A stretch of DNA of 64,000 nt from Campylobacter armoricus (GTDB lineage: Bacteria; Campylobacterota; Campylobacteria; Campylobacterales; Campylobacteraceae). Location: the NCBI RefSeq assembly GCF_013372105.1, contig NZ_CP053825.1, positions 124,001 through 188,000 of the forward strand, written 5' to 3'. The position numbers and the translations under genes are program-made. The notes below the pieces were generated by a model. The model saw only the letters and a list, made by a program, of their open reading frames with translations, was not told the DNA's origin and searched no databases. Of the stretch, positions 46,264 through 56,397 are shown piece after piece; the first letter of the stretch is position 1, and each line of letters opens with the position of its first letter.

Positions 46264-48838
46264 TGAAATTGCTCAAGAGTTAGGATATACTAGTAAAGAG
46301 ATTATAGAAAAAGCTAATGAAATGGGCTTGGAAGATATAAAATCCCCTAACAAAAAAGTATCTTCTGAAATTGCAGAGGCAATTTATCAATATGTGCAAT
46401 CAGGTGAGATATTAGATGTGGTGAAAAAAGTGGCAAAGCCTAAAAAAGAAAGTGTTGCTAAAAAAACTACAACTAAAAAAGAAGCAAAAACTTCTACCAA
46501 AGTGATAAGTGAGAAAAAAGAAGAAATTAAAAAAGAAGAAAAACAGCCTGAAAATCCTATTAAAAACGAAGTTTTAGAAGAAAAAAAAGAAGAAGTTAAA
46601 CTAGATGAAAAATTAGGTTCTAATTTAAATTTAGCCAAAAGAAGAGGTTTGGTTATTGTTAAAAAGAAAAAAGAAGAAGGTAAAGATAATCTAATAGATA
46701 AAGAAGAAAAACCTAGTGTGCAAACAACTCAAGGTTTAAGTCTTAGTATGATTTTTTCTAATTCTGATGAGAATTTAAAAAGAAAGAAAAAAGAAAAGAA
46801 AAATCATCCAGTTGTAAGTAAAAAAGAAAGCACTACTAAAATGGATCTTTTAGGTGATAAAGATTTTGCTGATATTTCTTTAGAAGATGAAGATATGGTG
46901 GTTTTACCTGATTTTAGTGTAAAAGAAAACAAGCCAGCACAACCAGCTAATAAAAAACAACCAAATATCTTAAAACAATCTTTAAATAATTCTATCAATC
47001 CTTTTGGCGAAGGTGGAATTCAAAGAAGAAGCCGCAAAAAACCACCTAAGAAGATAGAAAAAAAAGAAAGCGAAGCTATAACAAGTGTTAATATACCTAA
47101 AGAAATTCGTGTTTATGAATTTGCTGATAAAATAGGCAAAAATACAGGTGAAATTATTTCAAAGCTTTTTATGCTAGGGCTTATGACTACTAAGAATGAT
47201 TTCTTAGATGAGGCTGCTATAGAAATTTTAGCTGAAGAATTTGGTATAGAGATTAATATAATAGACGAAGCAAATGAATTTGACTATGTAAAAGATTATG
47301 ACGAAAATCAAGTAGAAGAAAATTTAAGCCAAAGAGCACCAGTTATTACTATTATGGGACATGTTGATCATGGTAAAACTTCTTTACTTGATTTTATAAG
47401 AAAATCTCGTATCGCAAGCGGTGAAGCAGGTGGCATAACTCAGCATGTTGGTGCTTATATGGTAGAAAAAAATGGAAGAAAAATAACCTTTATAGATACT
47501 CCAGGTCATGAAGCTTTTACAGCTATGCGTGCAAGAGGAGCTAGTATAACAGATATTGTTATTATAGTTGTTGCAGCAGATGATGGAGTAAAACCACAAA
47601 CAAAAGAAGCTATAAATCACGCAAAAGCTGCTAATGTGCCTATAATCATAGCAATAAATAAAATGGATAAAGAAAACGCAAATCCAGATATGGTAAAAAC
47701 TCAGCTTGCTGAAATGGAAATAATGCCAGTAGAATGGGGTGGATCTTATGAATTTGTCCCTGTTTCAGCTAAAAAAGGTGATGGTATAGAAGATTTACTT
47801 GAGATAGTTTTACTTCAAGCTGATATTTTAGAATTAAAAGCAAATCCTAAAACTAAAGCAAAAGCTAGTATTATAGAATCTTCAGTTCAAAAAGGTAGAG
47901 GTCCTGTAGCTACTATAATAGTTCAAAATGGAACTTTAAAAGTTGGCGATACTATGGTAGCTGGTGTTGCTTATGGTAAAGTTCGTGCTATGAGTGATGA
48001 TCAAGGAAAACCTTTAAAAGAAATAAAACCAGGTGAATGTGGAGTTATCATAGGACTTAGTGAAGTAGCTGATGCAGGTGAAACTTTAATAGTTGTAGAT
48101 AGTGATAAGCAAGCAAGAGAATACGCAAATAAACGCCATGAGTATAATCGCCAAAAAGAACTTAGCAAATCAACAAAAGTAAGTATAGACGAACTTGGAG
48201 ATAAGATTAAAGAAGGAAGTTTAAAAGCATTACCTGTAATTTTAAAAGCTGATGTGCAAGGATCTTTAGAGGCACTTAAAGCTAGTTTAGAAAAACTTAG
48301 AAATGATGAAATTAAAGTAAATATCATACATAGCGGAGTAGGTGGTATAACGCAAAGTGATATAGAGCTTGCAAGTGCTAGTGAAAATTCTATTATCATA
48401 GGCTTTAATATACGCCCAACCGGAGAGATTAAAGAGCGTGCCAAAGATAAGGGTGTAGAAATAAAAACTTATAATGTAATTTATAATTTATTAGACGATG
48501 TTAAAGCTTTACTTGGTGGTATGATGAGTCCTATCATCTCAGAAGAGCAACTTGGTCAAGCACAAATTCGTCAAGTTATAAATGTGCCAAAATTAGGTCA
48601 AATAGCAGGATGTATGGTAACAGAAGGCACTATAAATCGTGGAGCTAAGATAAGACTTATTAGAGAAGGTGTTGTAGTATATGAGGGCAATGTAAGCTCA
48701 CTTAAACGCTTTAAAGATGATGTAAAAGAAGTAGCAAAAGGCTATGAATGTGGTGTAGGTATAGAAGGATGTAATGATATGAGAGTGGGTGATTATATAG
48801 AAAGCTATAAAGAAGTTGAGGAAAAAGTAAGCTTATGA
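46244..48838 (+). CDS. infB: Translation initiation factor IF-2
   Basis: 864 residues. N-terminal IF2N motif ([24 protein letters not shown]), a long Lys/Glu-rich disordered stretch (about 70-270), a second IF2N (about 290), then the G domain: [32 protein letters not shown], and domains II-IV ending [17 protein letters not shown]. Brings fMet-tRNA to the 30S subunit, so it depends on Fmt encoded upstream. Overlaps rbfA by four bases. Confidence 0.98.
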   Translation: MADVKISEIAQELGYTSKEIIEKANEMGLEDIKSPNKKVSSEIAEAIYQYVQSGEILDVVKKVAKPKKESVAKKTTTKKEAKTSTKVISEKKEEIKKEEKQPENPIKNEVLEEKKEEVKLDEKLGSNLNLAKRRGLVIVKKKKEEGKDNLIDKEEKPSVQTTQGLSLSMIFSNSDENLKRKKKEKKNHPVVSKKESTTKMDLLGDKDFADISLEDEDMVVLPDFSVKENKPAQPANKKQPNILKQSLNNSINPFGEGGIQRRSRKKPPKKIEKKESEAITSVNIPKEIRVYEFADKIGKNTGEIISKLFMLGLMTTKNDFLDEAAIEILAEEFGIEINIIDEANEFDYVKDYDENQVEENLSQRAPVITIMGHVDHGKTSLLDFIRKSRIASGEAGGITQHVGAYMVEKNGRKITFIDTPGHEAFTAMRARGASITDIVIIVVAADDGVKPQTKEAINHAKAANVPIIIAINKMDKENANPDMVKTQLAEMEIMPVEWGGSYEFVPVSAKKGDGIEDLLEIVLLQADILELKANPKTKAKASIIESSVQKGRGPVATIIVQNGTLKVGDTMVAGVAYGKVRAMSDDQGKPLKEIKPGECGVIIGLSEVADAGETLIVVDSDKQAREYANKRHEYNRQKELSKSTKVSIDELGDKIKEGSLKALPVILKADVQGSLEALKASLEKLRNDEIKVNIIHSGVGGITQSDIELASASENSIIIGFNIRPTGEIKERAKDKGVEIKTYNVIYNLLDDVKALLGGMMSPIISEEQLGQAQIRQVINVPKLGQIAGCMVTEGTINRGAKIRLIREGVVVYEGNVSSLKRFKDDVKEVAKGYECGVGIEGCNDMRVGDYIESYKEVEEKVSL

Positions 48839-49197
48839 ATCCATCAGAGATTAAAAAACTTCGCACAGAAAGCATTTTAAAAGAGCTTATACCTGAAGCT
48901 TTATCAAATTTAGATAATGCAAATTTAAAAAATTTATGCGTTGTTGATGTGGAGTGTAAAAAAGGTAGATATGATGCCTTTGTATATTTAGATAAGATGT
49001 TTTTTAATACTCATGAACAAGAAATTATACTAAATCAGCTTAAAAAAGCTTCAAAAGCTTTGCAAAATTATTGTATGAGTGAGCAAGGATGGTATAGATG
49101 TCCGAATTTTCATTTTAAATTTGATGATAGATTAGAGTATCAAAACCATATGGATGCACTTTTTGAAAAGATAAAAAAGGAAAGAAATGAATCTTGA
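48835..49197 (+). CDS. rbfA: 30S ribosome-binding factor RbfA
   Basis: 120 residues with a KH-like fold: [39 protein letters not shown] and [21 protein letters not shown]. It matures the 16S 5' end of 30S particles. The family sits after infB in most bacteria. It overlaps infB by four bases and rimP by eleven. Confidence 0.93.
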   Translation: MNPSEIKKLRTESILKELIPEALSNLDNANLKNLCVVDVECKKGRYDAFVYLDKMFFNTHEQEIILNQLKKASKALQNYCMSEQGWYRCPNFHFKFDDRLEYQNHMDALFEKIKKERNES

Positions 49198-49609
49198 AGC
49201 TTTGTGTAAAGAAGTCAGACTTAGTTTTTATGATGATGAGTTAGTAAGTGAAAATGGTAGAAAGATTTATAGAATTTATGTGCAAAAAGAAGGTGGTGTA
49301 AGGCTTGATGATTGTGCTAAGTTAAGTGAAATTTTATCACCTATTTTTGATGTAGAACCGCCTGTAAATGGAGAATATTTTTTAGAAGTTTCAAGCTGTG
49401 GGCTTGAGAGAAAATTAAGCAAATTAGATCATTTTGCAAAAAGTATAAATGAACTCGTAAAAATCACTACAAATGAAAAAGAAAAAATTGAGGCAAAAAT
49501 CATCGCCGTAGATGATGAAAATATCACTTTAGAAAATTTAGAAACTCAAGAAAAAACTACTATAAATTTTAGCGACATAAGAAAAGCTAAAACCTTCATA
49601 CAATGGTAA
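49187..49609 (+). CDS. rimP: Ribosome maturation factor RimP
   Basis: 140 residues of the DUF150 family: RIYVQKEGGVRLDDCAKLSEILSPIFD, YFLEVSSCGLERKL and a C-terminal SH3-like part (IIAVDDENITLENLET). Needed for 30S assembly with RbfA. Last gene of the tyrA-to-rimP series; a terminator overlaps its stop. Confidence 0.94.
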   Translation: MNLEALCKEVRLSFYDDELVSENGRKIYRIYVQKEGGVRLDDCAKLSEILSPIFDVEPPVNGEYFLEVSSCGLERKLSKLDHFAKSINELVKITTNEKEKIEAKIIAVDDENITLENLETQEKTTINFSDIRKAKTFIQW

Positions 49610-49631
49610 AAATTTAGAAATCTAAATTTTT
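49608..49631 (+). terminator. Rho-independent terminator overlapping the rimP stop
   Basis: AAAAATTTAGA (49608-49618) pairs with TCTAAATTTTT (49621-49631) around a tiny AA loop. AU-rich but with its own T-run, ending the rimP transcript and separating it from mcrBC. Confidence 0.65.
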
Positions 49632-49643
49632 ACTTATCTTTTG

Positions 49644-49649
49644 TATAAT
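49644..49649 (+). promoter_or_regulatory. Extended -10 promoter of mcrBC
   Basis: CTTTTGTATAATTAAA gives TATAAT at 49644-49649 with a TTTG extension, 54 bases before the ATG at 49704; AGGAT precedes the ATG. The restriction pair therefore has its own promoter. Confidence 0.6.
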
Positions 49650-49703
49650 TAAATTTAAATACATTATTTTGTAATTTATTATAAAATAAAATAGGATTTA
49701 GAT

Positions 49704-51971
49704 ATGAATATTATTTTAGATGAGAAACAAAAAGAAAGTAATAAATTTTTAGAATTTCAAAGAATTTGGACTTTAGAAAAAGTTAAAAGTATGAGTCTTG
49801 AAGAATATACAAATCTTAAACATGAAAACCCAAATTATTATTGTTATTGGTTAGATGTTTTATTAAAAGAATATGCAGGATTTGGAGGAAATGATGCTGG
49901 AAAATTTGGAATTTATCGTTATAAAAAACCACCTAAAAAAGATGATTATTTGTATGATAATAGATATGCTTGGAGAAAAAATCTTGGAAATACTAAAGAT
50001 GAAGTTTTTGAAAAAGTAAAAAAAGAAATAGTTAAAGTTATAGAATATTCGCAAAATAATAATTTAAAATGCATTGATAAAGAAATTTTAAATGAAATTT
50101 TACCTTTTGGTTTAAAATGGAAGATAGCGTTTCATTATCAAAATCCAAATGATATTAAGATTGTTAATATATTTAAAAAAGATATATTAGAAGCAATATG
50201 CAAAAATGAATTTAAAAGCAATTTAGAAATTTATGAATTACATAAAAAGTTGTTAAAAGATAAAATTTATACACTCGATAGTATGAGAAATGAAGTTTCG
50301 GTTCCATTATGGGGGCATTATTCAAATTTGAATACTAAAACAACCGAGCAAAATAAAATTAATTTTTCTATATACTTAAATAAAGTTACTAAAAAAGATG
50401 GTAGCAAACTAAGTGAAGGAACTAAAGAAAATTATATAGAAGATATTTCTCGAATTTCTACCAAATATTTGAATGTAAATCTATATAAATGTGATATAGA
50501 ACAATTTGATCTTAAATGTAAAGAATTAGAAAATAATAAAAAATATTTAGATCAGAATTCTACAAATAAAAATAGATATTCAAGTGCTATAAAATATTAT
50601 AGAGATTTTCTGATTAATTCTTCCGATAAAGAGTTTTATAATAACAAAGAAACAAATAAAGGATTGAATGTAGAAAATCCACCTTTAAATCAAATTCTTT
50701 ATGGACCTCCAGGGACAGGAAAAACTTATCAAACGATAGATAAGGCTTTAGAGATTATATCAAAAGAAGAAAAAATACAAATTCCAAGCAAAGATGATAG
50801 AAAAAATAGAAAAGAATTGTTTGATAAGTATGTAAAAAACGGGCAAATAGTTTTTACTACTTTTCATCAAAGTTATGGATATGAAGAATTTGTAGAAGGC
50901 ATAAAACCTATAATAAACAATGATGAAAATTCTCAAGAAGTAAATTATAAAATAGAAAATGGAATTTTTAAAGAGCTTTGCGAAAAAGCTTTGGAAAATA
51001 GAGATAGTATAAAAAGTTTTAATTTTTATATAAATGATTTGAAAGAAAAAGCGAAAGAAGATGGTAATAATCCAGAAAAATATTTCAAACTACCAAATAC
51101 AAAATATTCTATTCAATATAGGGGTGGAAAAACATTTAGAATTAAATTTGATGATATGAGTAAAAATCATAAAGATTATCCGGTAAATATAGATAATATA
51201 GAAAAATTATATAAAACCTCTAGTGTAGATGAAATATATAATTTAGCGTATGTTAGAGCTATATTAAATTATTTAAAATCGCAAGGTTTAAGAGATTATG
51301 AAGAGAAAGATGAAAAAACAAATTTACCTTACATAATCATCATAGATGAGATCAATCGTGGTAATGTAAGTAAGATTTTTGGTGAGCTTATAACCTTGAT
51401 AGAGCCTAGTAAAAGGATGGGTGAGCCAGAAGGGCTAAAAGTAAGATTGCCTTATAGTGGTGAAGAATTTGGGGTGTCTAAAAATGTTTATATCATAGGG
51501 ACTATGAATACAGCCGATAGAAGCATTACTTCACTTGATACAGCCTTAAGAAGACGCTTCGAATTTGTAGAGATGATGCCTGATGTAAGCAAATTATCTA
51601 CAAATTGTGAAGGTGTTAATTTGCAAGAATTATTAAAAGCTATAAATACTCGCATAGAATACTTGCTAGATAGAGAAAAAACTATAGGACATGCATTTTT
51701 TATAGGTGTTGAAAATTTAAATGATTTAAAAAATGTTTTTCAAAATAAAATTATCCCACTTTTGCAAGAGTATTTTTATAATGATTATGCATTGATTGAC
51801 GCGGTTTTAAATGAAAATGGTATGCTAGAAAAACAAGATACAAATAATGATTATTTGAAAAATATTACAAATTTTATAGAAAGAGATAATGGTATTTATA
51901 AATTTAGTGATAGTCAAAAATGGGATGAAACTACTTTTAAAAAAATATATATGAATAATGAAAACAAGTAG
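49704..51971 (+). CDS. mcrB: McrB-type AAA+ GTPase of a type IV restriction system
   Basis: 755 residues. Motor domain: Walker A LYGPPGTGKTYQ (332-343), TTFHQSYGYEEFVEGI, Walker B YIIIIDEINRGN (543-553), and the McrB signature MNTADRSITSLDTALRRRF (601-619). Two N-terminal regions precede it: residues 50-185 (YAGFGGNDAGKFGIYRYKK) and residues 215-305, which recall the SAM-like core-binding fold of tyrosine recombinases. These probably recognise modified DNA. GTP preference rests on the MNTADRS type. The 3' end overlaps mcrC by 14 bases. Confidence 0.88.
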   Translation: MNIILDEKQKESNKFLEFQRIWTLEKVKSMSLEEYTNLKHENPNYYCYWLDVLLKEYAGFGGNDAGKFGIYRYKKPPKKDDYLYDNRYAWRKNLGNTKDEVFEKVKKEIVKVIEYSQNNNLKCIDKEILNEILPFGLKWKIAFHYQNPNDIKIVNIFKKDILEAICKNEFKSNLEIYELHKKLLKDKIYTLDSMRNEVSVPLWGHYSNLNTKTTEQNKINFSIYLNKVTKKDGSKLSEGTKENYIEDISRISTKYLNVNLYKCDIEQFDLKCKELENNKKYLDQNSTNKNRYSSAIKYYRDFLINSSDKEFYNNKETNKGLNVENPPLNQILYGPPGTGKTYQTIDKALEIISKEEKIQIPSKDDRKNRKELFDKYVKNGQIVFTTFHQSYGYEEFVEGIKPIINNDENSQEVNYKIENGIFKELCEKALENRDSIKSFNFYINDLKEKAKEDGNNPEKYFKLPNTKYSIQYRGGKTFRIKFDDMSKNHKDYPVNIDNIEKLYKTSSVDEIYNLAYVRAILNYLKSQGLRDYEEKDEKTNLPYIIIIDEINRGNVSKIFGELITLIEPSKRMGEPEGLKVRLPYSGEEFGVSKNVYIIGTMNTADRSITSLDTALRRRFEFVEMMPDVSKLSTNCEGVNLQELLKAINTRIEYLLDREKTIGHAFFIGVENLNDLKNVFQNKIIPLLQEYFYNDYALIDAVLNENGMLEKQDTNNDYLKNITNFIERDNGIYKFSDSQKWDETTFKKIYMNNENK

Positions 51972-53361
51972 TACTTTTTCTATCATCGAGCACCAAGATT
52001 TTTCTAAAAAAGATTTAAAAGAAATTTTCAAAGAAAAGGCTGAAATTTTCTATGAAGAATTGGAAAATTTTGTCAAAGATAATGAAAATTTTTTAGGATT
52101 TAAAAATAAAAATACTTTAAAAGCTAAAAATTATGTGGGTATTATACAAACAAAAAGCGGTGTTTTGGAAATTTTACCAAAATGCACGGATTCGGATAGT
52201 TATAAAGAAAAAAAAGATAAATCTTTGAGTGTTTCAAAGAGTAAATTAAAATATGCTTATACAATAAGCAACGATAATAAACTATATACTAATTTTAGCT
52301 ATTTCCAAGAATATAAAATTTTGAAAAATATCAAAATAAAAAAATGGTATAGTTTAAAAGAAGTAAATTTTGACCCTAAAATTCTTTTGATTAATATGCT
52401 AAAAACTTTAAAAAATTCTCCATTTAAAAAATCTCAAATTTCATCTTTGCAAATTTCTAAAATGCCTTTGTTTGAGATTTTCATTAAGATGTTTTTAGAT
52501 GAATTTGATAGTGTTATTACAAAAGGTTTAAAAAGAGATTATGTAAGTGTTGAAGAAAATAGAGCTTTTTTGAAAGGAAAGCTGCTTTTTAATGAAAATA
52601 TTAAACAAAATTTAGTCCATAAAGAAAGATTTTTTACCCAAAGTGATGAATTTATTTTAGATATAGCTCCAAATCGCTTGATAAAATCAACACTAAATTT
52701 TTTGAAATCAAAAACAACTATGTATAAATTCAAAATCACAAAAGCTTTGCAAATGCTAGATGAGGTGGAATTTTCTACAAATTATGCAAAAGATTTTGAT
52801 TATAAAATTTCAAGACATTTTGATTATTATGAAAATATACTTTCTTGGTGCAAGATTTTTTTACAAAATCAAAGCTTTGCGCCTTATAAAGGTCAAAAAG
52901 AAGCTTTTGCCTTGCTTTTTCCTATGGAGAAAATTTTTGAAGATTATGTAGCTTATATGTTTAAATTTGCAAATCCAAATAAAAATATCAAAACTCAAAG
53001 TAGCGGAAAATATCTAGCAAATAAAAATGGTGAAAAATGTTTTATGTTAAAGCCTGATTTGTATATAGAAAATAAAATGATTTTAGATACTAAATGGAAA
53101 ATTCCCGATCAAAATAGTGAAGATAAAAAGCATGGTATAGCACAGAGTGATTTGTATCAAATGTTTGCTTATGCTTGTAAATTTAAGATAAATGATATAA
53201 AGCTTGTTTATCCACTTTGTGAAAGAACTTTTGAATTAAGAAAAAATACCAAAGAAAATTTTATATTTAATGCAAGTAAGCATTTATGGTTTGAAAATGA
53301 AAAATATTATTCTAAAGATGATATAAAGGTGCAAATATTTTTCGCACCTTTGCCTTTTTAA
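51958..53361 (+). CDS. mcrC: McrC-type endonuclease subunit
   Basis: 467 residues. An N-terminal beta domain (YVGIIQTKSGVLEILPK, 59-75) followed by a PD-(D/E)xK nuclease at about 325-410: Asp367 in MLKPDLYI and Asp377-Thr-Lys379 in MILDTKWK, then QSDLYQMFAYA. Cuts DNA when driven by McrB translocation. A segment at 76-135 (Ser/Lys/Tyr-rich) interrupts the usual join between ILPK and the LLxML helix and may be a lineage-specific insertion. The ATG lies inside mcrB. Confidence 0.88.
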   Translation: MKTSSTFSIIEHQDFSKKDLKEIFKEKAEIFYEELENFVKDNENFLGFKNKNTLKAKNYVGIIQTKSGVLEILPKCTDSDSYKEKKDKSLSVSKSKLKYAYTISNDNKLYTNFSYFQEYKILKNIKIKKWYSLKEVNFDPKILLINMLKTLKNSPFKKSQISSLQISKMPLFEIFIKMFLDEFDSVITKGLKRDYVSVEENRAFLKGKLLFNENIKQNLVHKERFFTQSDEFILDIAPNRLIKSTLNFLKSKTTMYKFKITKALQMLDEVEFSTNYAKDFDYKISRHFDYYENILSWCKIFLQNQSFAPYKGQKEAFALLFPMEKIFEDYVAYMFKFANPNKNIKTQSSGKYLANKNGEKCFMLKPDLYIENKMILDTKWKIPDQNSEDKKHGIAQSDLYQMFAYACKFKINDIKLVYPLCERTFELRKNTKENFIFNASKHLWFENEKYYSKDDIKVQIFFAPLPF

Positions 53362-53374
53362 AATTTTCTAAACT

Positions 53375-55294
53375 CTACTCTAAATCCTTAAAATATAATT
53401 TAACTTTTTTTATTTTTTGAATATATTGATGTAAATTTTGATTCTCAAGTTCTTTTTCTAAATTGATAATATTTTTTTCTAAAGTAATCTTTAATGCTTT
53501 TATATGTTCATTTAACATTAAAATCCATTCTAAATGCTCTTTAATCCAAAGATAATTTTTGTTAAAAACATCTTCTTTTGTTTTAGGGTTTAATACATAA
53601 ATTCGAGCTAAGTTAAGTTCAAATTGAGTATTTAAAGGATTTGTAAGTTCTTTTGAAATTAAAATTTTATCTATTCTACTTTTAAAATTATCTAATTGCT
53701 CTATAATATTTTTAAAATTTTTCTCATCATTGTTTAAAAAATATAAAGTATTATTAATATACAAACATTCTTTTTCTAAAGTATTACAAATTTTTATAGC
53801 TTTATGTACTTTATAAAATGCCTTTAGCATTAATTCTTTTTGTTTGTTTTGATTTAATTTTTCAAGTTTTACAAAAGGCTTATTAAGTTTTTTTGTTAGT
53901 AATTGTTCGCATATTTGTTTGAAAGGTTTTTCTATGGTGTGATTGATTCTAGCTCCACCTTCAGTGCAATTATAGGTTGTGATATTTAGGTATGTTTTTG
54001 CATTAAACACAGCTTCTTCTATTTCTGTTTTAAAAAGTATCCAAGCTTTATGTGTTTTAACTAAACCATTACCACCATAAGCTAAAACTTCTTCATGCTC
54101 ATAACTAGTGCTTTCGTAATTTGCACTATAGTGATATTCTTTAGGATGAGAAGAGCCATCTTTTGCATAGGCTAAGTCTTGTCCTATAAAAATGATATTT
54201 TTGTGTTCTAAATGTAGAGCTAAAATATAAGCCATAGTTGCTACACTATGTCCCATATCCATATAACCAAAGTCATGCAATCCTATAAAATGAGTAAAAA
54301 AAGTATAGTATGTAATAGGAAGTATTTTTCTATTATTTGTATCAAGATATTTAAAAGTATTAGGATGAGTTAAAGATTTTAATACAAACACTATATCTTT
54401 ATCAAATTCTTTAAAATCATTATTAAAAAATTCACTTGTAACTTCAGTTCTTTCCAAAGATAAAACATAATCAGGTTTTATATCATATTTTGCTAGTATA
54501 GGATAAGCACTATCAGCACAAAATATACTAGCATAATTAGCATATTGTTTTAACAAAGGAAGTTGTTTGATTAAAGAAGGTCCAGTTGAAACTATAATAG
54601 CATTGTTTGCTTGTTTTTTTCTTTTTAAACATAATTGCTTAAAAGAATAATTACTAATAATTTTAGGTAAATTATAGATAAAATTTTCTATACCCATTAG
54701 AGCATCTTGGGAAGAATTTCCATATCTATACATAGATTGTTTAATATGAAGTTGCATATTGGAATTAGTATTTAAAATATCTTCTTGATATTTTTCATAA
54801 TAATCACAATGAATATCTAAAAAATACACACGCAAGAAATTAAAAAAAGGACCATTAGAGCAAATTTCATTATATGAGTTGATATTAATTATATTAGTAT
54901 CCAAAACAATCAAAGCATTATTTTTTAATTCTTCACTAAAATCTATATAATGAAAACTTAAATAAATAAATTCTAATTCTTTTTCAAAAACAACAATCTT
55001 TTGTCTGTTTTTATTTTGTAAAAGAGCTTTATATAAAATTCCATTTCCAAATCCATAAAAATAAAGCACAGGATATAAAAGATATTTATCATTGTATAAA
55101 TTTAATTTTTCATTTAATTGCAAAAGCACATCTTCATAAAGCCTATACCCCCCCCCATTATTTATAAAATTAATATCTAAAGGATCATTGCCTATAATTA
55201 CTCTAAAATGATTTTGTTGAAAATTTTTTAATTTTTCTTTTAATGGTATGTTATTTAATGCGTTTATGTTTTTTTCAAATAAAGTTTTTTGCAT
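53375..55294 (-). CDS. Maf motility accessory factor, phase-variable (copy 2, displaced)
   Basis: 639 residues. Residues 1-134 are identical to the Maf at 483-2372, and further identical stretches include IIVSTGPSLIKQLPLLKQYA, LSLERTE and GQDLAYAKDGSSH, alternating with patches that are unrelated. The C-terminus differs and is ten residues longer. Nine G in the coding strand encode Gly47-49 and keep the frame open. It stands alone between mcrC and ribD with its own AAGGAA site and a GATAGAAT possible -10. Function presumed flagellin glycosylation; patch differences may alter acceptor or sugar choice. Confidence 0.92.
   Translation of the reverse strand: MQKTLFEKNINALNNIPLKEKLKNFQQNHFRVIIGNDPLDINFINNGGGYRLYEDVLLQLNEKLNLYNDKYLLYPVLYFYGFGNGILYKALLQNKNRQKIVVFEKELEFIYLSFHYIDFSEELKNNALIVLDTNIININSYNEICSNGPFFNFLRVYFLDIHCDYYEKYQEDILNTNSNMQLHIKQSMYRYGNSSQDALMGIENFIYNLPKIISNYSFKQLCLKRKKQANNAIIVSTGPSLIKQLPLLKQYANYASIFCADSAYPILAKYDIKPDYVLSLERTEVTSEFFNNDFKEFDKDIVFVLKSLTHPNTFKYLDTNNRKILPITYYTFFTHFIGLHDFGYMDMGHSVATMAYILALHLEHKNIIFIGQDLAYAKDGSSHPKEYHYSANYESTSYEHEEVLAYGGNGLVKTHKAWILFKTEIEEAVFNAKTYLNITTYNCTEGGARINHTIEKPFKQICEQLLTKKLNKPFVKLEKLNQNKQKELMLKAFYKVHKAIKICNTLEKECLYINNTLYFLNNDEKNFKNIIEQLDNFKSRIDKILISKELTNPLNTQFELNLARIYVLNPKTKEDVFNKNYLWIKEHLEWILMLNEHIKALKITLEKNIINLEKELENQNLHQYIQKIKKVKLYFKDLE
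54381..54723 (-). repeat. Near-identical block shared with 1459-1801
   Basis: Counterpart of the central block of maf copy 1, at the constant offset 52922, with differences at 54523 and 54649 only. Divergent sequence begins at once on both sides. Confidence 0.93.
54893..55294 (-). repeat. 402-base block identical to 1971-2372
   Basis: Counterpart of the start-proximal block of maf copy 1. Identity stops exactly at the ATG; the next base differs. Same orientation as the first copy, so the two are direct repeats. Confidence 0.97.
55148..55156 (-). repeat. Poly-C/G tract of nine, phase-variation switch in maf copy 2
   Basis: Nine C on the plus strand within the shared block, in the same position and length as in copy 1. 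The frame is open at nine. Independent slippage in each copy would give four ON/OFF states. Confidence 0.92.
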
Positions 55295-55404
55295 GGGGTT
55301 CCTTATTAAAATTATTTTTTATTCTATCAAATTTCAACTTGTGAATAAATTGTATATAAAATATTTTTTGCTATATTTTTTAAAATAAAACGATAGAAGG
55401 CAAT

Positions 55405-56397
55405 ATGAATCACGAATTTTATATGAATTTAGCCATAGATGAAGCTTGGAAATATCAGCTTTTAACCTATCCCAATCCAGCCGTAGGTTGTGTGATCTTA
55501 GATAAAAATGGCAAAATCTTAAGCATAGAAGCACATAAAGAAGCAGGCAAGGCTCATGCAGAACTTGAAGCAGTAAGCAAAGCCTTAAAAGTGCTTAATC
55601 CAAATTTAGATTTACCGCAAAATCCAAATGATTTGCATGAATTTATTTGCAAAAATCATCAGGGTTTATTAAAAGGCTCTATTGTTTATGTGAGCTTAGA
55701 ACCTTGCAATCATCAGGGTAAAACCCCACCTTGTGCAAAACTTTTTAGTACGCTTGGATTTAGTGAAGTTTTTATCGCTACCAAAGATGAGCATAAGCTC
55801 GCAAGCGGTGGAGCAGAGTTTTTAAAAAATCAAGGCATAAAAATTCACATGGGAATTTGCGAGCAAAGAGCCAAAGAGCTTTTAAAGCCTTTTTTAAAAT
55901 GGCAAAAATCAAGCTTTAAATTTTTTAAACTCGCTCTTTCGCTAAATGGTTCAGCATATGGAAAAATAGTAAGTTCTAAGGCAAGTAGAACTTATGCTCA
56001 TGCATTACGCTCAAAGCTTGATTTATTGGTAGTAGGTGGTGAAACTATAAGGCATGATAGACCTATTTTAGATGCAAGATTAGCTCAAGATAAGGCGCCA
56101 AATTTATGCATACTAAGTCATCAAAATTTAGAAAGTTTTGATCTAAAAATTCCTTTATTTAGCGTGCCTGAGAGAGAAATTTTTACAAGCATTCCTAGTG
56201 AAGCTAAGTTTATCATGTATGAGGGCGGGGAGAATTTTTTAAAAGCCTTTAAAGATGAGTTAGATATGCTTTTGATTTTTTCAAGCTCAAATTTAAATAC
56301 CTTTGAAAATGTTAAACTAGATATGAAGCTAAAGCCTTTATACAAAGGCTTTTTAGAAAATGATACTTATGGATTTTATGAGATTGTTAAATCTTAG
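55405..56397 (+). CDS. ribD: Bifunctional riboflavin deaminase/reductase RibD
   Basis: 330 residues. N-terminal deaminase with zinc site GKAHAELEA and VSLEPCNHQGKTPPC; C-terminal reductase from about 170 (FFKLALSLNGSAYGKIVSSKASRTYAHALRSKLD, VVGGETIRHDRPILDARL). It performs the second and third steps of riboflavin synthesis. The ATG at 55405 follows AGAAGGCAAT. The 3' end overlaps the convergent sppA by 11 bases. Confidence 0.95.
   Translation: MNHEFYMNLAIDEAWKYQLLTYPNPAVGCVILDKNGKILSIEAHKEAGKAHAELEAVSKALKVLNPNLDLPQNPNDLHEFICKNHQGLLKGSIVYVSLEPCNHQGKTPPCAKLFSTLGFSEVFIATKDEHKLASGGAEFLKNQGIKIHMGICEQRAKELLKPFLKWQKSSFKFFKLALSLNGSAYGKIVSSKASRTYAHALRSKLDLLVVGGETIRHDRPILDARLAQDKAPNLCILSHQNLESFDLKIPLFSVPEREIFTSIPSEAKFIMYEGGENFLKAFKDELDMLLIFSSSNLNTFENVKLDMKLKPLYKGFLENDTYGFYEIVKS

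Noticed and set aside
48001-48444. A 147-codon minus-strand frame inside infB
   Set aside because: Antisense shadow of the conserved IF-2 C-terminal domains.
49704-55294. mcrBC plus maf as a defence island or mobile element
   Set aside because: No integrase, transposase, inverted repeats, tRNA target or direct repeats were found around it, and Maf is a surface glycosylation protein.
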